Shown here: piece after piece, positions 33,681 through 43,802 of the stretch | Layout of the letters: the number at the start of each line of letters is the position of its first letter | Position numbering within the stretch: the first letter of the stretch is position 1 | Source: Lysobacteraceae bacterium | GTDB lineage: Bacteria; Pseudomonadota; Gammaproteobacteria; Xanthomonadales; Xanthomonadaceae | NCBI GenBank assembly: GCA_016789405.1 | Contig: JAEUPQ010000010.1 | Span: 80,251 to 144,250 of the forward strand | Direction: 5' to 3' | Length of the DNA: 64,000 bases | Made by a program: the position numbers and the translations under genes | Notes under the pieces: model-generated | Seen by the model: the letters and a program-made list of their open reading frames with translations, nothing else | Told to the model about the DNA's origin: nothing | Database searches by the model: none

Positions 33681-35369
33681 ATGACCGCCTCGAACGCCCC
33701 CGGCTCCAACCGTCACGATCCTTCCCGCAAGATCCGCGCGCCGCGCGGCAGCGAGAAGACCTGCAAGAGCTGGCTCAGCGAAGCCGCCTACCGGATGATC
33801 CAGAACAACCTCGATGCCGAGGTCGCGGAGCGTCCGGAAGACCTGGTGGTGTACGGCGGCATCGGCCGCGCCGCGCGCGACTGGGAGAGCTACGACGCCA
33901 TCCTCGAATCGCTGCGCAATCTCGAAGACAACGAAACCCTGCTGATCCAGTCGGGCAAGCCGGTCGGCATCTTCCCGACCCATGCCGATGCGCCGCGCGT
34001 CCTGCTCGCCAATTCCAACCTGGTGCCGCACTGGGCGACCTGGGAACACTTCAACGAGCTGGATAGGAAGGGCCTGATGATGTACGGCCAGATGACGGCC
34101 GGTTCGTGGATCTACATCGGGTCGCAGGGCATCGTGCAGGGCACCTACGAGACCTTCGTCGAGATGGGCCGCCAGCACTACAACGTCGATCTCACCGGCA
34201 AGTGGCTGCTCACCGCCGGCCTCGGCGGCATGGGCGGCGCGCAGCCGCTGGCCGCCGCGCTGGCGGGCATGAGTTCGCTCAACATCGAATGCCGCCAGAG
34301 CAGCATCGACATGCGCCTGCGCACGCGCTACGTCGACGAACAGGCGACCGATCTCGACGACGCGCTGGCCCGCATCGCGAAATACACCGCCGCCGGCGAA
34401 GCCAAGTCGATCGCGCTGCTCGGCAACGCCGCCGAGATCCTGCCGGAGCTCGTGCGTCGCGGCGTGCGTCCGGACTGCGTGACCGACCAGACCAGCGCGC
34501 ACGATCCGGTGCACGGCTACCTGCCGATCGGCTGGACCGTGGACCAGTGGCTCGCCGAGCAGACGTCGAATCCGGAAGGCGTGCGCGATGCCGCGAAGCG
34601 CTCGATGCGCGTGCACGTCGAGGCGATGCTGGCGTTCCACGCGCAGGGCATCCCGACCGTCGACTACGGCAACAACATCCGCCAGATGGCGTTCGACGAA
34701 GGCTGCGCGAATGCCTTCGATTTCCCGGGTTTCGTGCCGGCCTACGTGCGTCCGCTGTTCTGTCGCGGCGTCGGCCCGTTCCGCTGGGTCGCGCTGAGCG
34801 GTGATCCCGAGGACATCGCGAAGACCGATGCGAAGGTGAAGGAGCTGATTCCCGACGACGCGCATCTGCACCGCTGGCTGGACATGGCCGCCGAGCGCAT
34901 CAGTTTCCAGGGTCTGCCGGCGCGCATCTGCTGGGTCGGCCTGGGGCTTCGTCATAAATTGGGCCTCGCGTTCAACGAGATGGTGCGCAACGGCGAACTG
35001 AAGGCGCCGATCGTGATCGGCCGCGACCACCTCGACAGCGGCAGCGTGTCCTCGCCGAACCGCGAGACCGAGGCGATGAAGGATGGCAGCGACGCGGTCA
35101 GCGACTGGCCGCTGCTCAACGCGATGCTCAACGTCGCCGGCGGCGCGACCTGGGTGTCGCTGCACCATGGCGGCGGTGTCGGCATGGGCTTCAGCCAGCA
35201 CAGCGGCGTGGTGATCGTGTGCGATGGTACGGAAGAAGCGGACAAGCGCATCGCCCGCGTGCTGTGGAACGATCCGGGCACCGGCGTCATGCGCCATGCC
35301 GACGCCGGCTACGAGATCGCGCAGCAGTGCGCGCGCGAGCAGGGCCTCAAGCTGCCGATGCAGCGCTGA
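33681..35369 (+). CDS. hutU: Urocanate hydratase
   Basis: The 562-aa NAD+-dependent enzyme converts urocanate to imidazolonepropionate, step 2 of histidine breakdown. Typical stretches include ENLEVVVYGG-type [55 protein letters not shown] (NAD site), [10 protein letters not shown], and [15 protein letters not shown] with the catalytic region near the end. Full length. AAGGA lies ahead of the ATG. hutH follows 19 bases later, so hutUH is an operon. Confidence 0.98.
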   Translation: MTASNAPGSNRHDPSRKIRAPRGSEKTCKSWLSEAAYRMIQNNLDAEVAERPEDLVVYGGIGRAARDWESYDAILESLRNLEDNETLLIQSGKPVGIFPTHADAPRVLLANSNLVPHWATWEHFNELDRKGLMMYGQMTAGSWIYIGSQGIVQGTYETFVEMGRQHYNVDLTGKWLLTAGLGGMGGAQPLAAALAGMSSLNIECRQSSIDMRLRTRYVDEQATDLDDALARIAKYTAAGEAKSIALLGNAAEILPELVRRGVRPDCVTDQTSAHDPVHGYLPIGWTVDQWLAEQTSNPEGVRDAAKRSMRVHVEAMLAFHAQGIPTVDYGNNIRQMAFDEGCANAFDFPGFVPAYVRPLFCRGVGPFRWVALSGDPEDIAKTDAKVKELIPDDAHLHRWLDMAAERISFQGLPARICWVGLGLRHKLGLAFNEMVRNGELKAPIVIGRDHLDSGSVSSPNRETEAMKDGSDAVSDWPLLNAMLNVAGGATWVSLHHGGGVGMGFSQHSGVVIVCDGTEEADKRIARVLWNDPGTGVMRHADAGYEIAQQCAREQGLKLPMQR

Positions 35370-35388
35370 TCACCGGAGATATCGACAC

Positions 35389-36936
35389 ATGAACACGACT
35401 TTGACTCTGGTACCCGGTTCGGTTTCGCTCGCGCAGTGGCGCGCTGTCTGGAGCGGCGGCGTGACGATCGCGCTCGATGCTTCGGCATGGGGCCCGGTGC
35501 GCGCCTCCGCCGACGCCGTGGGCCGCATCGTCGCGGCCGGCAAGCCCGCGTACGGCATCAACACCGGTTTCGGCAAGCTCGCCAGCTCGCACATTCCCGA
35601 AGACCAGCTGGAGCGCCTGCAGGCGAACCTGATCCGCTCGCACTCGGTCGGCGTCGGCGCGCTGATGGACGATGCCGTGGTGCGCCTGATCCTTGCGATG
35701 AAGATCGCGAGCCTCGCGCGCGGCTGCTCGGGCGTGCGTCCGCAGCTGCTCGACACCATGATCGCCGCGTACAACGCCGGCATCCTGCCGTGCATCCCGG
35801 CGAAGGGTTCGGTCGGCGCATCCGGCGATCTCGCGCCGCTGTCGCACATGACGCTCGCGCTGATGGGCGAGGGCGAAGTGCGCGTGAACGGCGAAATCCG
35901 CGACGCTGCATCGGCGCTCGCCGCCGCCGGCATCGCGCCGATCGTGCTGGCCGCGAAGGAAGGTCTCGCACTCATCAACGGCACGCAGGCGTCCACCGCA
36001 TTGGCGCTGCAGGGCCTGTTCCTCGCCGAGCACGTGTTCTCGGCCGCGATCGCCTCCGGTGCGCTGTCGGTCGACGCCGCGCGTGGTTCCGACGCGCCGT
36101 TCGACGCGCGCATCCACGCGGTGCGCGGCCAGCCCGGGCAGATCGCGGTCGCCGCACGCTATCGCGCGCTGCTCGAAGGCTCCGAGATCCGGCGCTCGCA
36201 TCTGGTCGGCGACGACCGCGTGCAGGACCCGTATTCGCTGCGCTGCCAGCCGCAGGTCATGGGCGCGTGCCTCGACCTGATGCGCCAGGTGTCGGTCACG
36301 CTGTCGACCGAGGCCAATGCCGTCTCCGACAACCCGCTGCTGTTTGAGCAGGACGGCGAGTGGTCGGTGCTGTCCGGCGGCAATTTCCACGCCGAGCCCG
36401 TCGCGTTCGCCGCCGACACGCTGGCGCTGGCGATCGCCGAGATCGGCGCGCTGTCCGAACGCCGCATCGCGCTGCTGATCGACGCCTCGCTGTCGCGCCT
36501 GCCGGCCTTCCTCGTGCCCGAACCCGGCCTCAACTCCGGCTTCATGATCGCCCACGTCACCGCCGCCGCGCTGGCGTCGGAGAACAAGTCGCTGGCGCAT
36601 CCGGCCAGCGTCGACAGCCTGCCGACCTCGGCCAACCAGGAAGACCATGTGAGCATGGCGACCTTCGCCGGCCGACGCCTCACCGAGATGGCGAAGAACA
36701 CCGCGTACATCGTCGGCATCGAACTGCTCGCCGCCGCGCAGGGCATCGATTTCCACACGGGCTTGAAGACCTCTGCCACCCTCGCCGAGTACCACGCCGC
36801 CCTGCGCGAACGCGTGCCGTTCTACGCCGAGGACCGCTACCTCGCGCCCGACCTGCAGGCCGCGCAGGACCTGGTGCTGTCGGGGCGCTTCGATGCGGTA
36901 GCGGCGGAGCTGCTGTTTTCGTTGGGCGCTGCCTGA
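35389..36936 (+). CDS. hutH: Histidine ammonia-lyase
   Basis: The 515-aa enzyme deaminates histidine to urocanate. The Ala-Ser-Gly triad that makes the MIO prosthetic group lies in [27 protein letters not shown], the substrate region [15 protein letters not shown], and [18 protein letters not shown] [20 protein letters not shown] are present. ACCGGAG precedes ATG 35389. With hutU it forms the upstream half of the pathway; hutI and hutF lie about 20 kb away. Confidence 0.98.
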   Translation: MNTTLTLVPGSVSLAQWRAVWSGGVTIALDASAWGPVRASADAVGRIVAAGKPAYGINTGFGKLASSHIPEDQLERLQANLIRSHSVGVGALMDDAVVRLILAMKIASLARGCSGVRPQLLDTMIAAYNAGILPCIPAKGSVGASGDLAPLSHMTLALMGEGEVRVNGEIRDAASALAAAGIAPIVLAAKEGLALINGTQASTALALQGLFLAEHVFSAAIASGALSVDAARGSDAPFDARIHAVRGQPGQIAVAARYRALLEGSEIRRSHLVGDDRVQDPYSLRCQPQVMGACLDLMRQVSVTLSTEANAVSDNPLLFEQDGEWSVLSGGNFHAEPVAFAADTLALAIAEIGALSERRIALLIDASLSRLPAFLVPEPGLNSGFMIAHVTAAALASENKSLAHPASVDSLPTSANQEDHVSMATFAGRRLTEMAKNTAYIVGIELLAAAQGIDFHTGLKTSATLAEYHAALRERVPFYAEDRYLAPDLQAAQDLVLSGRFDAVAAELLFSLGAA

Positions 36937-36973
36937 CGATTGACCGTCGCTGCCGACATGGCATGCTTTGACG

Positions 36974-37951
36974 ATGTCGAGGCATGCCAAACGAGATGTT
37001 CGCTGGATACCCGGGCGTGGCCCCGACGAAGCCGCGTTGGCCCGGCTTCGCAAGCGTTTCCCGCGCCCCGGATCGCCGATGGGCGAAGCATGGTTCATGG
37101 GCGACGAGCGGCGGATGTTCGATGCGCTGATGGCGCCGGATGTTTCCGCATGGCCTGTCGACGAGATCGAACAGGCGTTGTCGGAGTCGAGTTCCGGTCC
37201 CGTCTGCTTCGGTCACATGCGTGAATGGAGCGAATGGTTTCCTTACCTGCTGCACGCCTCCCTCGAGCACGTGGGCCCGTGGTCGCCAGCATCCATCTTC
37301 GGCGGACTGGTCACGAACATGATGGTGCATTGCCCGCAAAGGACCTCGTCACGCTACGGTGAGAAATTCGTCGATGATGTGCTGGCGACCCTGGGGCAAT
37401 TGCCGATGGCCGCCAGGTTCTGGTCTGGCGACCATCTCGCGACCAGGACGGCATTCCAGCCATTGCAGCGTTGGCCTGTCGGCGTAAGGCTCGCGGATGA
37501 CGGCGACCTCCACGCGGCCTTCTGGTTGGTGGCGAAGTACCTGCACCCCGATAACATCGAGGATTGGTTGGGCAGCGTCGTCGAGATCGACGATCCCGCA
37601 TGGGGTGCGGGGTTGGTCTGCTGGTTGGCGCAAGCGGGGCCTGCGCTTGACGATCCGGTTTCGTGGCCAGGTAGCGATGAGGCGCGACAGGGAGCATGGA
37701 GCGGTTCGCACATCCTGCGAGGCGGGAAGATCGCGGACGAAGACGGGGTCGAGTTCGATTGCGGTCCATTCCTGGAGCCTGGCCGTGTTGCTGCCTTGTC
37801 TGCGGCCGTGGCGCGTGTACTCGATCGACGTCGATTGGATGAGTGGCGACAGCGCCTGTTGCTGCTTGGTCGCGATGAATCGCTCGATGCGGTGCTTGGT
37901 ACATACGACACCCATTGCGCGGCCGTGTCGAAGAGGTATCGACTGTCCTGA
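36974..37951 (+). CDS. Hypothetical protein
   Basis: The 325-aa soluble protein is rich in Trp (CFGHMREWSEWFPYLLHASL, WPVDEIEQAL, FWLVAKYLHPDNIEDWLGS). It appears largely helical, like HEAT-type or ARM-like helper proteins, but no family is recognised. Start ATG 36974 is 38 bases after hutH stop. GC is a little lower than in hutUH. It is not part of histidine catabolism as known. Confidence 0.65.
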   Translation: MSRHAKRDVRWIPGRGPDEAALARLRKRFPRPGSPMGEAWFMGDERRMFDALMAPDVSAWPVDEIEQALSESSSGPVCFGHMREWSEWFPYLLHASLEHVGPWSPASIFGGLVTNMMVHCPQRTSSRYGEKFVDDVLATLGQLPMAARFWSGDHLATRTAFQPLQRWPVGVRLADDGDLHAAFWLVAKYLHPDNIEDWLGSVVEIDDPAWGAGLVCWLAQAGPALDDPVSWPGSDEARQGAWSGSHILRGGKIADEDGVEFDCGPFLEPGRVAALSAAVARVLDRRRLDEWRQRLLLLGRDESLDAVLGTYDTHCAAVSKRYRLS

Positions 37952-38380
37952 TCGCGTCATCGTTATCCCGGCATTCGCGCCAGTTTGGAAGATGCTGCGG
38001 TGCGGAAAATTCGAGCAAGTCGTTGACAGAGACTTTGCTGATCTTGCCTTCGCTGCGATCGACGTGATCTCTCGCAGCCTCATGTCGATCCGGCAATAAG
38101 CGACGCGGATGCGCGTCTGACCGCACGGACTCGCGCTGGACAATGCGTGATGGCCTTGTGCGCGCGCTGCCTGCGCGACTCATGACTTCCTGATATCCGT
38201 TCCGGTATGTCCGATCACGGACATCCGGGGCGCGCATGGTCATGTCGTTCGCGACATGAAGACCCAGCGGCTGTTCATTGGGCTGGAGGTTGCGCGACCC
38301 CTAGGGTCTGCGCCGCGAATCGGGCCGGCTTCCGCGATGCGGAACGCCGCGATTCGCGACACCCACCCAGGAGACATGTC
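37952..38380. other. Gene-free stretch with a palindrome
   Basis: No supported gene is present; only a 35-codon open frame (37992-38099) is seen. TGTCCG-ATCA-CGGACA (38208-38223) is a perfect inverted repeat about 160 bases before the dioxygenase start and could be an operator. Confidence 0.5.
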
Positions 38381-39106
38381 ATGTCGGTCGAGTCCAAGGA
38401 AAGACGCAAGGCCCTGCAATTGTTCGGTGCCACATCGCTGCTTGCATTGGCAGGCGGCGCGAAGTCGCAACAGTTGTGCCGCAATGGCGGCGAGAGCACG
38501 GCCGGGCCATATCCCGATACCGTACTGCGCAATCGCCGTGATCTGCGCACCAATTCCACCAGCACGATCCCCAAGCCCGGCGCCGCGCTCACACTTCGCG
38601 TGCGTGTGGTCGACATCCTCAACAACTGCGCACCGATCCGGAATGCCGTCGTGGACATCTGGTCCTGCGATGCCACCGGTCTGTACTCGGGCTATTCAGC
38701 GTTCAATACCGTGGGCCAGGATTTCTGCCGCGGCTACCAGGTCACCGATGCGAACGGCGTCGCCGAGTTCGTGACCCTGTTCCCGGGCAGCTACACCGGC
38801 CGCGCGATCCACATCCACGCGGCGGTGCAGAACGCCGCGCGCCGGGTCTCGCCGAACGCGCATGGTCGCAACCTGTCCAGCGTGTTCGTCTGCCAGTTCT
38901 ATTTCGCCCGCAGCGTGGTCGACCAGGTGTTCAACACCAACCCGATCTACCGTCGCGGCGCGCCGATCACGCCCAACGAGAACGATTTCATCTACCGCAA
39001 CGAAGGCGGCCCTTCGTACCTGACGAACGTGGTGGCCAGCGGTGGGGGCTATCTCGGCAATGTGCAGATCGGCACCACGCGCGCTGGCGTCGGCAATCCG
39101 GTCTGA
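38381..39106 (+). CDS. Secreted intradiol ring-cleavage dioxygenase family protein
   Basis: The 241-aa protein has a twin-arginine-type signal (ERRKALQLFGATSLLALAGG). The protocatechuate/catechol dioxygenase core follows: VVDIWSCDATGLYSGYSAF (first Tyr ligand), FCRGYQVTDANGVAEFVTLFPGSYTGRAIHIHA (second Tyr and the two His ligands of the non-haem iron). All four ligands are present. The exported location differs from cytoplasmic catabolic enzymes. AGGAG lies 6 bases ahead of ATG 38381. Terminator-like hairpin downstream at 39170. Confidence 0.9.
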   Translation: MSVESKERRKALQLFGATSLLALAGGAKSQQLCRNGGESTAGPYPDTVLRNRRDLRTNSTSTIPKPGAALTLRVRVVDILNNCAPIRNAVVDIWSCDATGLYSGYSAFNTVGQDFCRGYQVTDANGVAEFVTLFPGSYTGRAIHIHAAVQNAARRVSPNAHGRNLSSVFVCQFYFARSVVDQVFNTNPIYRRGAPITPNENDFIYRNEGGPSYLTNVVASGGGYLGNVQIGTTRAGVGNPV

Positions 39107-39169
39107 ATGGCGGCGACACCTGATCCCCTTGTGAGCCTTGCGACGCCTGTCCCCGGAATGCGTCGGTTC

Positions 39170-39197
39170 GGCGGGCCTGCGGGCCCGCCTTTTTTTC
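39170..39197. terminator. Terminator hairpin with T-run
   Basis: GGCGGGCC-TGCG-GGCCCGCC (39170-39189) is followed by seven T. It ends the dioxygenase gene on the plus strand and overlaps the end of the convergent PH-domain gene. Confidence 0.85.
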
Positions 39198-39738
39198 ACG
39201 ACGCAGGATCAGCCCTCTTGCGCAACAACCCTGCGATGTCGTCCAGCCGGTCGCGGATCTCTTCGAGCAGTTTCACATGCCGGTCGCTGGCATCGGATGG
39301 CAGGGGCTGCGGAGCACGCAGGCGGTCGCGACGACGCAGGATCTCGGCGCGCAGCGCATGCGCGTCGACGATGCCGACCAGCTGCATCGTGTGCGCCTGG
39401 CCCTGGCTCATGCCGGCGGTCTCGATGCGCAGCAGGCTGAGGTTGAATTGACGGAGCAGCGGGCCTTCGATGAAGGTGACGTCCTGGATGTTCTCGAGCG
39501 GAATGGTCTTCTCCACCTGGAACAGGATGCCCTTGCGGAAGCTCAGCACCTTGTCGTCGAGGACGCACTTGAGCTTTCGGAAGTACTCGGCGGCCCACCA
39601 TTGCCCTGGTCCCAACACCCAGATGAGGATCAGCGGGCTGAAGACCACCGTGATCAGCAGCATCCAGGCGACATAGATGAGCATGTAGCGGCGGACCAGC
39701 GGGTTGAAGCTGGCGACGTAGGGGGCGTGCTCGGACAT
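39196..39738 (-). CDS. PH (bPH2/YdbS-like) domain membrane protein
   Basis: The 180-aa protein has two hydrophobic segments (YMLIYVAWMLLITVVFSPLIL and the following IWVLGPGQW). A bacterial PH domain follows (LDDKVLSFRKGILFQVEKTIPLENIQDVTFIEGPLLRQF). The tail is a charged helix (RHVKLLEEIRDRLDDIAGLLRK). YdbS/YdbT-type proteins have been linked to membrane or toxin resistance functions, but this one is uncharacterised. Start ATG 39738. Confidence 0.85.
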   Translation of the reverse strand: MSEHAPYVASFNPLVRRYMLIYVAWMLLITVVFSPLILIWVLGPGQWWAAEYFRKLKCVLDDKVLSFRKGILFQVEKTIPLENIQDVTFIEGPLLRQFNLSLLRIETAGMSQGQAHTMQLVGIVDAHALRAEILRRRDRLRAPQPLPSDASDRHVKLLEEIRDRLDDIAGLLRKRADPAS

Positions 39739-39898
39739 GCGGGGCTCGGGCGGGTGGCGGCATACGGGGGGCAGGATTGTGTCATGCGCCCCGAGGGCGC
39801 GGCACGGAAGCTGCATCCGGCCACGGGCGCGGCCCGTAGGCATTGACCGTGGATCGCCTGCAGAGGAGCCTGTGGGCGGACGAACCCGGAGTCGACCC

Positions 39899-40315
39899 AT
39901 GCGCCTGAAACCGTTCGCCAAGCTGTACCTGATCGTACTGCCCGTTTTCTTCGCCCTCGACATGCTCTGGCTGGGTCTGCTGGCCAAGGACTTCTACGAC
40001 GCGCAGATCGGCGCGCTGCTGAAGGCCGACGTGAACTGGACGGCGGCAGTCGTCTTCTATCTCGTCTTCATCGCCGGGATCGTGCATTTCGTGCTGATGC
40101 CGGCGGTGGAGAAGAACTCGCTGAAGCAGGCGGCGCTCAACGGCGCGGCGTTCGGCTTCGTGACCTACGCGACCTTCGACCTCACCAGCCTCGCGCTGAT
40201 CCGCGACTGGCCGCTGGCGATCACGCTGCTGGACCTGGCTTGGGGCACGGTGCTGACGGCGAGCGTGTCCTCGATCGCCTTTGCCCTGCATCGCATGGGA
40301 GGGAAGGCCGCATGA
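39899..40315 (+). CDS. DUF2177 family membrane protein
   Basis: The 138-aa protein has four membrane helices. The family phrase FALDMLWLGLLAKDFYDAQIGALL is present, as is AALNGAAFGFVTYATFDLTSLALIRDWPL. DUF2177 proteins are uncharacterised inner-membrane proteins. Its stop overlaps the DUF1295 start by 4 bases, a frequent pairing that suggests a joint role in lipid or steroid-like substrate reduction. Confidence 0.9.
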   Translation: MRLKPFAKLYLIVLPVFFALDMLWLGLLAKDFYDAQIGALLKADVNWTAAVVFYLVFIAGIVHFVLMPAVEKNSLKQAALNGAAFGFVTYATFDLTSLALIRDWPLAITLLDLAWGTVLTASVSSIAFALHRMGGKAA

Positions 40316-41091
40316 ATTTCGTCGGATTCGAGCACCTGGGCTGGCCGGCCGTCGCGATGGTCGCGCTGGCGGTGGGCATGTGGCTGCTCAGCGTGAAGCT
40401 GCGCGACGTGAGCATCGTCGACAGCGCGTGGTCGATCTTCTTCCTGCTGTTCGCGCTGGTCTTCGCATGGCGGCAGGGCGACGGGTCAGTCGCGACGCTG
40501 GCGATGCTGGCGCTGGTCGCGGCCTGGGCGCTGCGGCTGTCGATCTACATCACCTGGCGCAACCACGGCCATGGCGAGGACCGGCGCTACCAGGCGATCC
40601 GTGCGCGCAACCAGCCGAACTTCGCGTTCAAGAGTCTCTATCTCGTGTTCCTGCTGCAGGCGGTGCTGGCCTTCATCATCGCGATGCCGCTGGTGCCGGC
40701 GCTCAATGGTTCGCACGACGCGAACCTGGTGACGTGGCTGGGCATGGCAGTGGCTGCGTTCGGCCTGCTGTTCGAGACCGTCGGCGATGCGCAGATGGCG
40801 CGGTTCAAGGCCGATCCCGCATCAGCGGGGCTGGTGATGGATCGCGGCCTGTGGCGCTACACGCGGCATCCGAACTATTTCGGCGAATCGGTGTTCTGGT
40901 GGGGCGTGTGGATCGCGTCGGCCAGCCAGGGCGGTGCGTGGACGGTGTTCTCGCCGGTTCTGATGACCTTCCTGCTGCTGCGCGTCTCCGGCGTGCCTTT
41001 GCTCGAAGCGGACCTCAAGCAGCGACGCCCGGCCTATGCGGAGTACCTGCGCACCACGTCGTCGTTCGTGCCGTGGCCGCCGAAGCGCTGA
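40312..41091 (+). CDS. DUF1295 (steroid 5-alpha-reductase-like) membrane protein
   Basis: The 259-aa protein has seven or so membrane helices. The C-terminal GLWRYTRHPNYFGESVFWWGVWI and PLLEADLKQRRPAYAEYLRTTSSFVPWPPK motifs are those of the DUF1295/isoprenylcysteine-methyltransferase-like family. YTRHPNYFGE binds the cofactor in related enzymes. Coupled to the DUF2177 gene by ATGA. The substrate is unknown. Confidence 0.92.
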   Translation: MNFVGFEHLGWPAVAMVALAVGMWLLSVKLRDVSIVDSAWSIFFLLFALVFAWRQGDGSVATLAMLALVAAWALRLSIYITWRNHGHGEDRRYQAIRARNQPNFAFKSLYLVFLLQAVLAFIIAMPLVPALNGSHDANLVTWLGMAVAAFGLLFETVGDAQMARFKADPASAGLVMDRGLWRYTRHPNYFGESVFWWGVWIASASQGGAWTVFSPVLMTFLLLRVSGVPLLEADLKQRRPAYAEYLRTTSSFVPWPPKR

Positions 41092-41112
41092 CAGCGCTCC
41101 GATGGCGGTCCT

Positions 41113-42028
41113 TCAGCCGCTCCACGCACGAATGAACGGCGCGAGTTGCGGCAGCAGGTCGACGGTGCCGTGCAGGGCGACTACCAGCCACAGCGAGCGC
41201 GTGCGTGCCCAGAGCACGCCGAAGGCGATGCCGGCGGGGGCGATCATCACCACCGAATAGGCGATGGCCCATGGCAGCGTGGCGTCGGCGACGCCTTCCA
41301 TGGCGTGCGCGCCGCGCAGGTACAGGCCGGGCGCGTGCGCAAGGCCGAACAGCAGGGAGGCCCACAGCACTGCGGCGACCTGCGAGCGCGTGGCGTCGGC
41401 GATGCGCTGCTGCAGCACGCGCCGGAACAGCACCTCCTCGCACAGTCCGGCTTCGACGATCTGCCACAGCCAGCACAGCGGGATCGCCCAGCGTGCTTAT
41501 GGCGGGCGCGAGCTCGCGCAGGGTGGTCAAGCCACGGCCGAACACGGCCTGGAAGGCAAGGAAGGCCACGGCCATGCCGACGAACACCCACCACAGCCGT
41601 GCGCTGCCGAATCGCGGGCGCAGCGTGCTGCCGCCCAGGAACAGCAGGACGGGCAGGACGACCATGGTCGCCAGCTTCAGCGCGGTCTGGGCGATGGACT
41701 GCGCGGGTTCCGCTGGCCATTGCGACTGCACAGCGGAGAAGCCCCAGCCCAGCACGAGGATGGCGAACAGGGCGAGGTAGACCAGCGGACCGGTCAGTCG
41801 TTTCGAGGGCGTCGACAATCGGGGGCGGTCGTCGTGGCCGCGGTGCCGGCCTCTCGTGAGCAGCCAGGCGATGGCGGGAAAGGCGCCGCCGAGCACGGCC
41901 AGCAGGAAAAGGGGTTCGACCAGGTTCGCGCCGGGCATGCGCGCCAGCGTGGCCAGCGACAGGGCATAGGCACCTGTCGCCACGATCGCTGCGACGAGGG
42001 CGGGACGTCCGGGCAGGTCGATGGCCAT
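41113..42028 (-). pseudogene. CPBP-family intramembrane metalloprotease gene with a frameshift
   Basis: Two frames together encode a normal CPBP (Abi/Rce1-like) protease. The 5' part (42028 to about 41498) carries the N-terminal helices (LVYLALFAILVLGWGFSAV, MVVLPVLLFLGGST). The 3' part (about 41497 to 41113) carries GLCEEVLFRRVLQQ (the EExxxR site), LLFGLAHAPGLYL (catalytic His) and LHGTVDLLP. The join is at ATAAG near 41497-41499; removing one A restores A-I-A-R-W-A-I-P-L. As written the frame runs on as junk to 41015. It is either a recent mutation or a base-call error. Confidence 0.75.
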
Positions 42029-42241
42029 GGTCCTGCATCATGCGCCGATGTCACCCGGGCGCCGCGCGGCATTCGTCACCCAACCAACGACAGGGGTGCG
42101 CTGCATCAAGTCGAAAACGGCCTTTCGTCACGTGATGGAAGGCTCGCGGACGACATACCCGGGCGCATGCGGCGAAGCGTGATTGCTGTCGCGGTGGAGA
42201 GCGTCGAAAGGGCGTCTCATCGACCTGCATCCGGAGGTCGC

Positions 42242-42385
42242 ATGAGCAGTACCCGTTCCTCGAACCGAGCCGAGAAGCTCGAACAGATCGCCCGCATCGT
42301 CCTGGGGGCAGCACTGGCAGCCGCGGTGTTCTGGGCGATGGCCGATGGCGGGATGCCCTGGTCGATGACCGGCGGCGGGCCCTGA
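42242..42385 (+). CDS. Small membrane protein (47 aa)
   Basis: The ORF of 47 residues has a basic N-terminus (MSSTRSSNRAEKLEQIARI) and one membrane helix (VLGAALAAAVFWAMADGG). GGAGG lies 5 bases before the ATG, an unusually strong site that supports translation. No function is recognised. Confidence 0.55.
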   Translation: MSSTRSSNRAEKLEQIARIVLGAALAAAVFWAMADGGMPWSMTGGGP

Positions 42386-42430
42386 GCCGGGACGAGCCCT
42401 GCGCTGTGCCTGCCGCGATATCCTGCGGCC

Positions 42431-43150
42431 ATGACCGCGACACTCTCCGTCTGCCCATCTGATCGTCGTTCCGACCATCCACTGGACAACCCGTTCTGGA
42501 CCGCGTTGCGCTCGCGTCACGCCGATCTCGCCCTGGGGCATGGCGACGTGGCCCGATATCCCGCCGACGTCGCGCCTTTCCTCGGGCTCGCGCATGCCGA
42601 TGTGGAGATTGGCGCGGCCTGCGAGGCGCTCGTGCCGGCGGGAGACAGCGTCTATCTGCTGGGTGTCGCGCCCGCGCGCGTGCCGGCAGGTTGGCGGCTC
42701 GATGCGTTCGCGCCCTTGGCGCAGATGATCCGCGAGGCGCCGGTCGACGTACCGGAGGGCGCCTCCCATCGCCAGCTCGACGACGACGACCGCGACGATG
42801 TGCTGGCGCTGACCGCGCTGGTCTATCCGCACTACTTCCGGCCGCGCACCATGGCGCTGGGTCGCTACTTCGGCGTGCATGCCGACACGGCGCTCGCGGC
42901 GATCGCGGGCGAACGCCTCGCCACGGACGACTTCCAGGAAGTCAGCGCCATCTGCACGCATCCCGACCATCTCGGTCGTGGTCATGCGCACCGGCTCACC
43001 GCGATGCTCACCAACGACATCCTCGCGCAGGGGCGAACGCCCTACCTGCATGTCAGCCATGCGAACGTGCGCGCGAAGGCGCTGTACGAACGCATCGGCT
43101 ATCGACTGCGGCGCGACATCGGCTTCTGGGCGCTGCGGCGCGCGACCTGA
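42431..43150 (+). CDS. GNAT family N-acetyltransferase
   Basis: The 239-aa protein has its acetyl-CoA site in the C-terminal half: EVSAICTHPDHLGRGHAHRLTAML (the Q/RxxGxG/A loop) and LHVSHANVRAKALYERIGYRLRRD, the FR47-like end. The N-terminal half is a degenerate GNAT-like or linker domain. It acetylates an unknown amine. It is convergent with the DUF2589 operon and ends before a GC-rich hairpin. Confidence 0.88.
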   Translation: MTATLSVCPSDRRSDHPLDNPFWTALRSRHADLALGHGDVARYPADVAPFLGLAHADVEIGAACEALVPAGDSVYLLGVAPARVPAGWRLDAFAPLAQMIREAPVDVPEGASHRQLDDDDRDDVLALTALVYPHYFRPRTMALGRYFGVHADTALAAIAGERLATDDFQEVSAICTHPDHLGRGHAHRLTAMLTNDILAQGRTPYLHVSHANVRAKALYERIGYRLRRDIGFWALRRAT

Positions 43151-43161
43151 TGCAGCGACAG

Positions 43162-43181
43162 GCCCCCTGCGGGCAGGGGGC
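43162..43181. terminator. GC-rich hairpin between convergent genes
   Basis: GCCCCCTGC-GG-GCAGGGGGC forms a 9-bp stem between the GNAT gene and the DUF2589 operon end. No T-run follows, so it is a possible bidirectional terminator. Confidence 0.45.
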
Positions 43182-43234
43182 GAGCGCCTGGGTTGCGACG
43201 TGGTCCGGGCGGCGTCCTTGCCGTCGTCCGGGCG

Positions 43235-43798
43235 CTAGCCAGCCTGGACGAAGTCCGCCGGATCCGCTTCTTCGGCGAGCAGCAGGCGGATGTCGTGGGT
43301 CGGCAGCAGCATCTTCAACTGCGCGGCCAGCGGCTTGAGCTGGTCGTGGCTGGTGCACAGCAGCCAGATGCGGTCGATCATGTCTTCGTAACTGGCTTCC
43401 GGGTCCCACTGCACGGCGCCACTCTGCGCGACGATCTGCAGCAGCTGCCGAGCGATGCCGCGTGCCTGTTCCACCTTGGCCGCGTGGGGCTGCAGTGCGA
43501 GCTGCACGCTCTGCTGCAGGTCGTGCAGCAGCAGCGCAGCGGCGGTGAGCTGCCGTCGGCGCAGGGTGCCGCGCTTCTCGTCGTCGAACATCGGTGCGAG
43601 CACCCGCGACTTGAAGCCGGCCACATCCGCCGCCGCCACCAGGCGATGCCCGGACAGGGTCTGCTCGGTGGCGTCGATCCACGCGAGCAGCTGCGGCAGC
43701 GCCTGCGGCGTCTTGCGTTCGAACGCGCGGACCAGCGCGGGGAACTGCAGCAGCGCGTCGGACAGTTGTCGTGTCAATTGCAGCGTCGATCTGAACAT
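43235..43798 (-). CDS. Third gene of the DUF2589 operon, hypothetical helical protein
   Basis: The 187-aa protein is predicted all-helical (LQLTRQLSDALLQFPALVRAFER, LRRRQLTAAALLLHDLQQSVQLAL). It starts 4 bases after the stop of the second gene, so the two are co-translated. It has no signal peptide, membrane helix or known domain. The function is unknown; its constant partner position makes it part of the same system. Confidence 0.72.
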   Translation of the reverse strand: MFRSTLQLTRQLSDALLQFPALVRAFERKTPQALPQLLAWIDATEQTLSGHRLVAAADVAGFKSRVLAPMFDDEKRGTLRRRQLTAAALLLHDLQQSVQLALQPHAAKVEQARGIARQLLQIVAQSGAVQWDPEASYEDMIDRIWLLCTSHDQLKPLAAQLKMLLPTHDIRLLLAEEADPADFVQAG

Positions 43799-43802
43799 GG
43801 CG

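Noticed and set aside
33447..35297. A 616-codon minus-strand open frame
   Set aside because: Antisense to hutU, with no recognisable features.
35347..37098. A 583-codon minus-strand open frame
   Set aside because: Antisense to hutH, whose motif order is complete.
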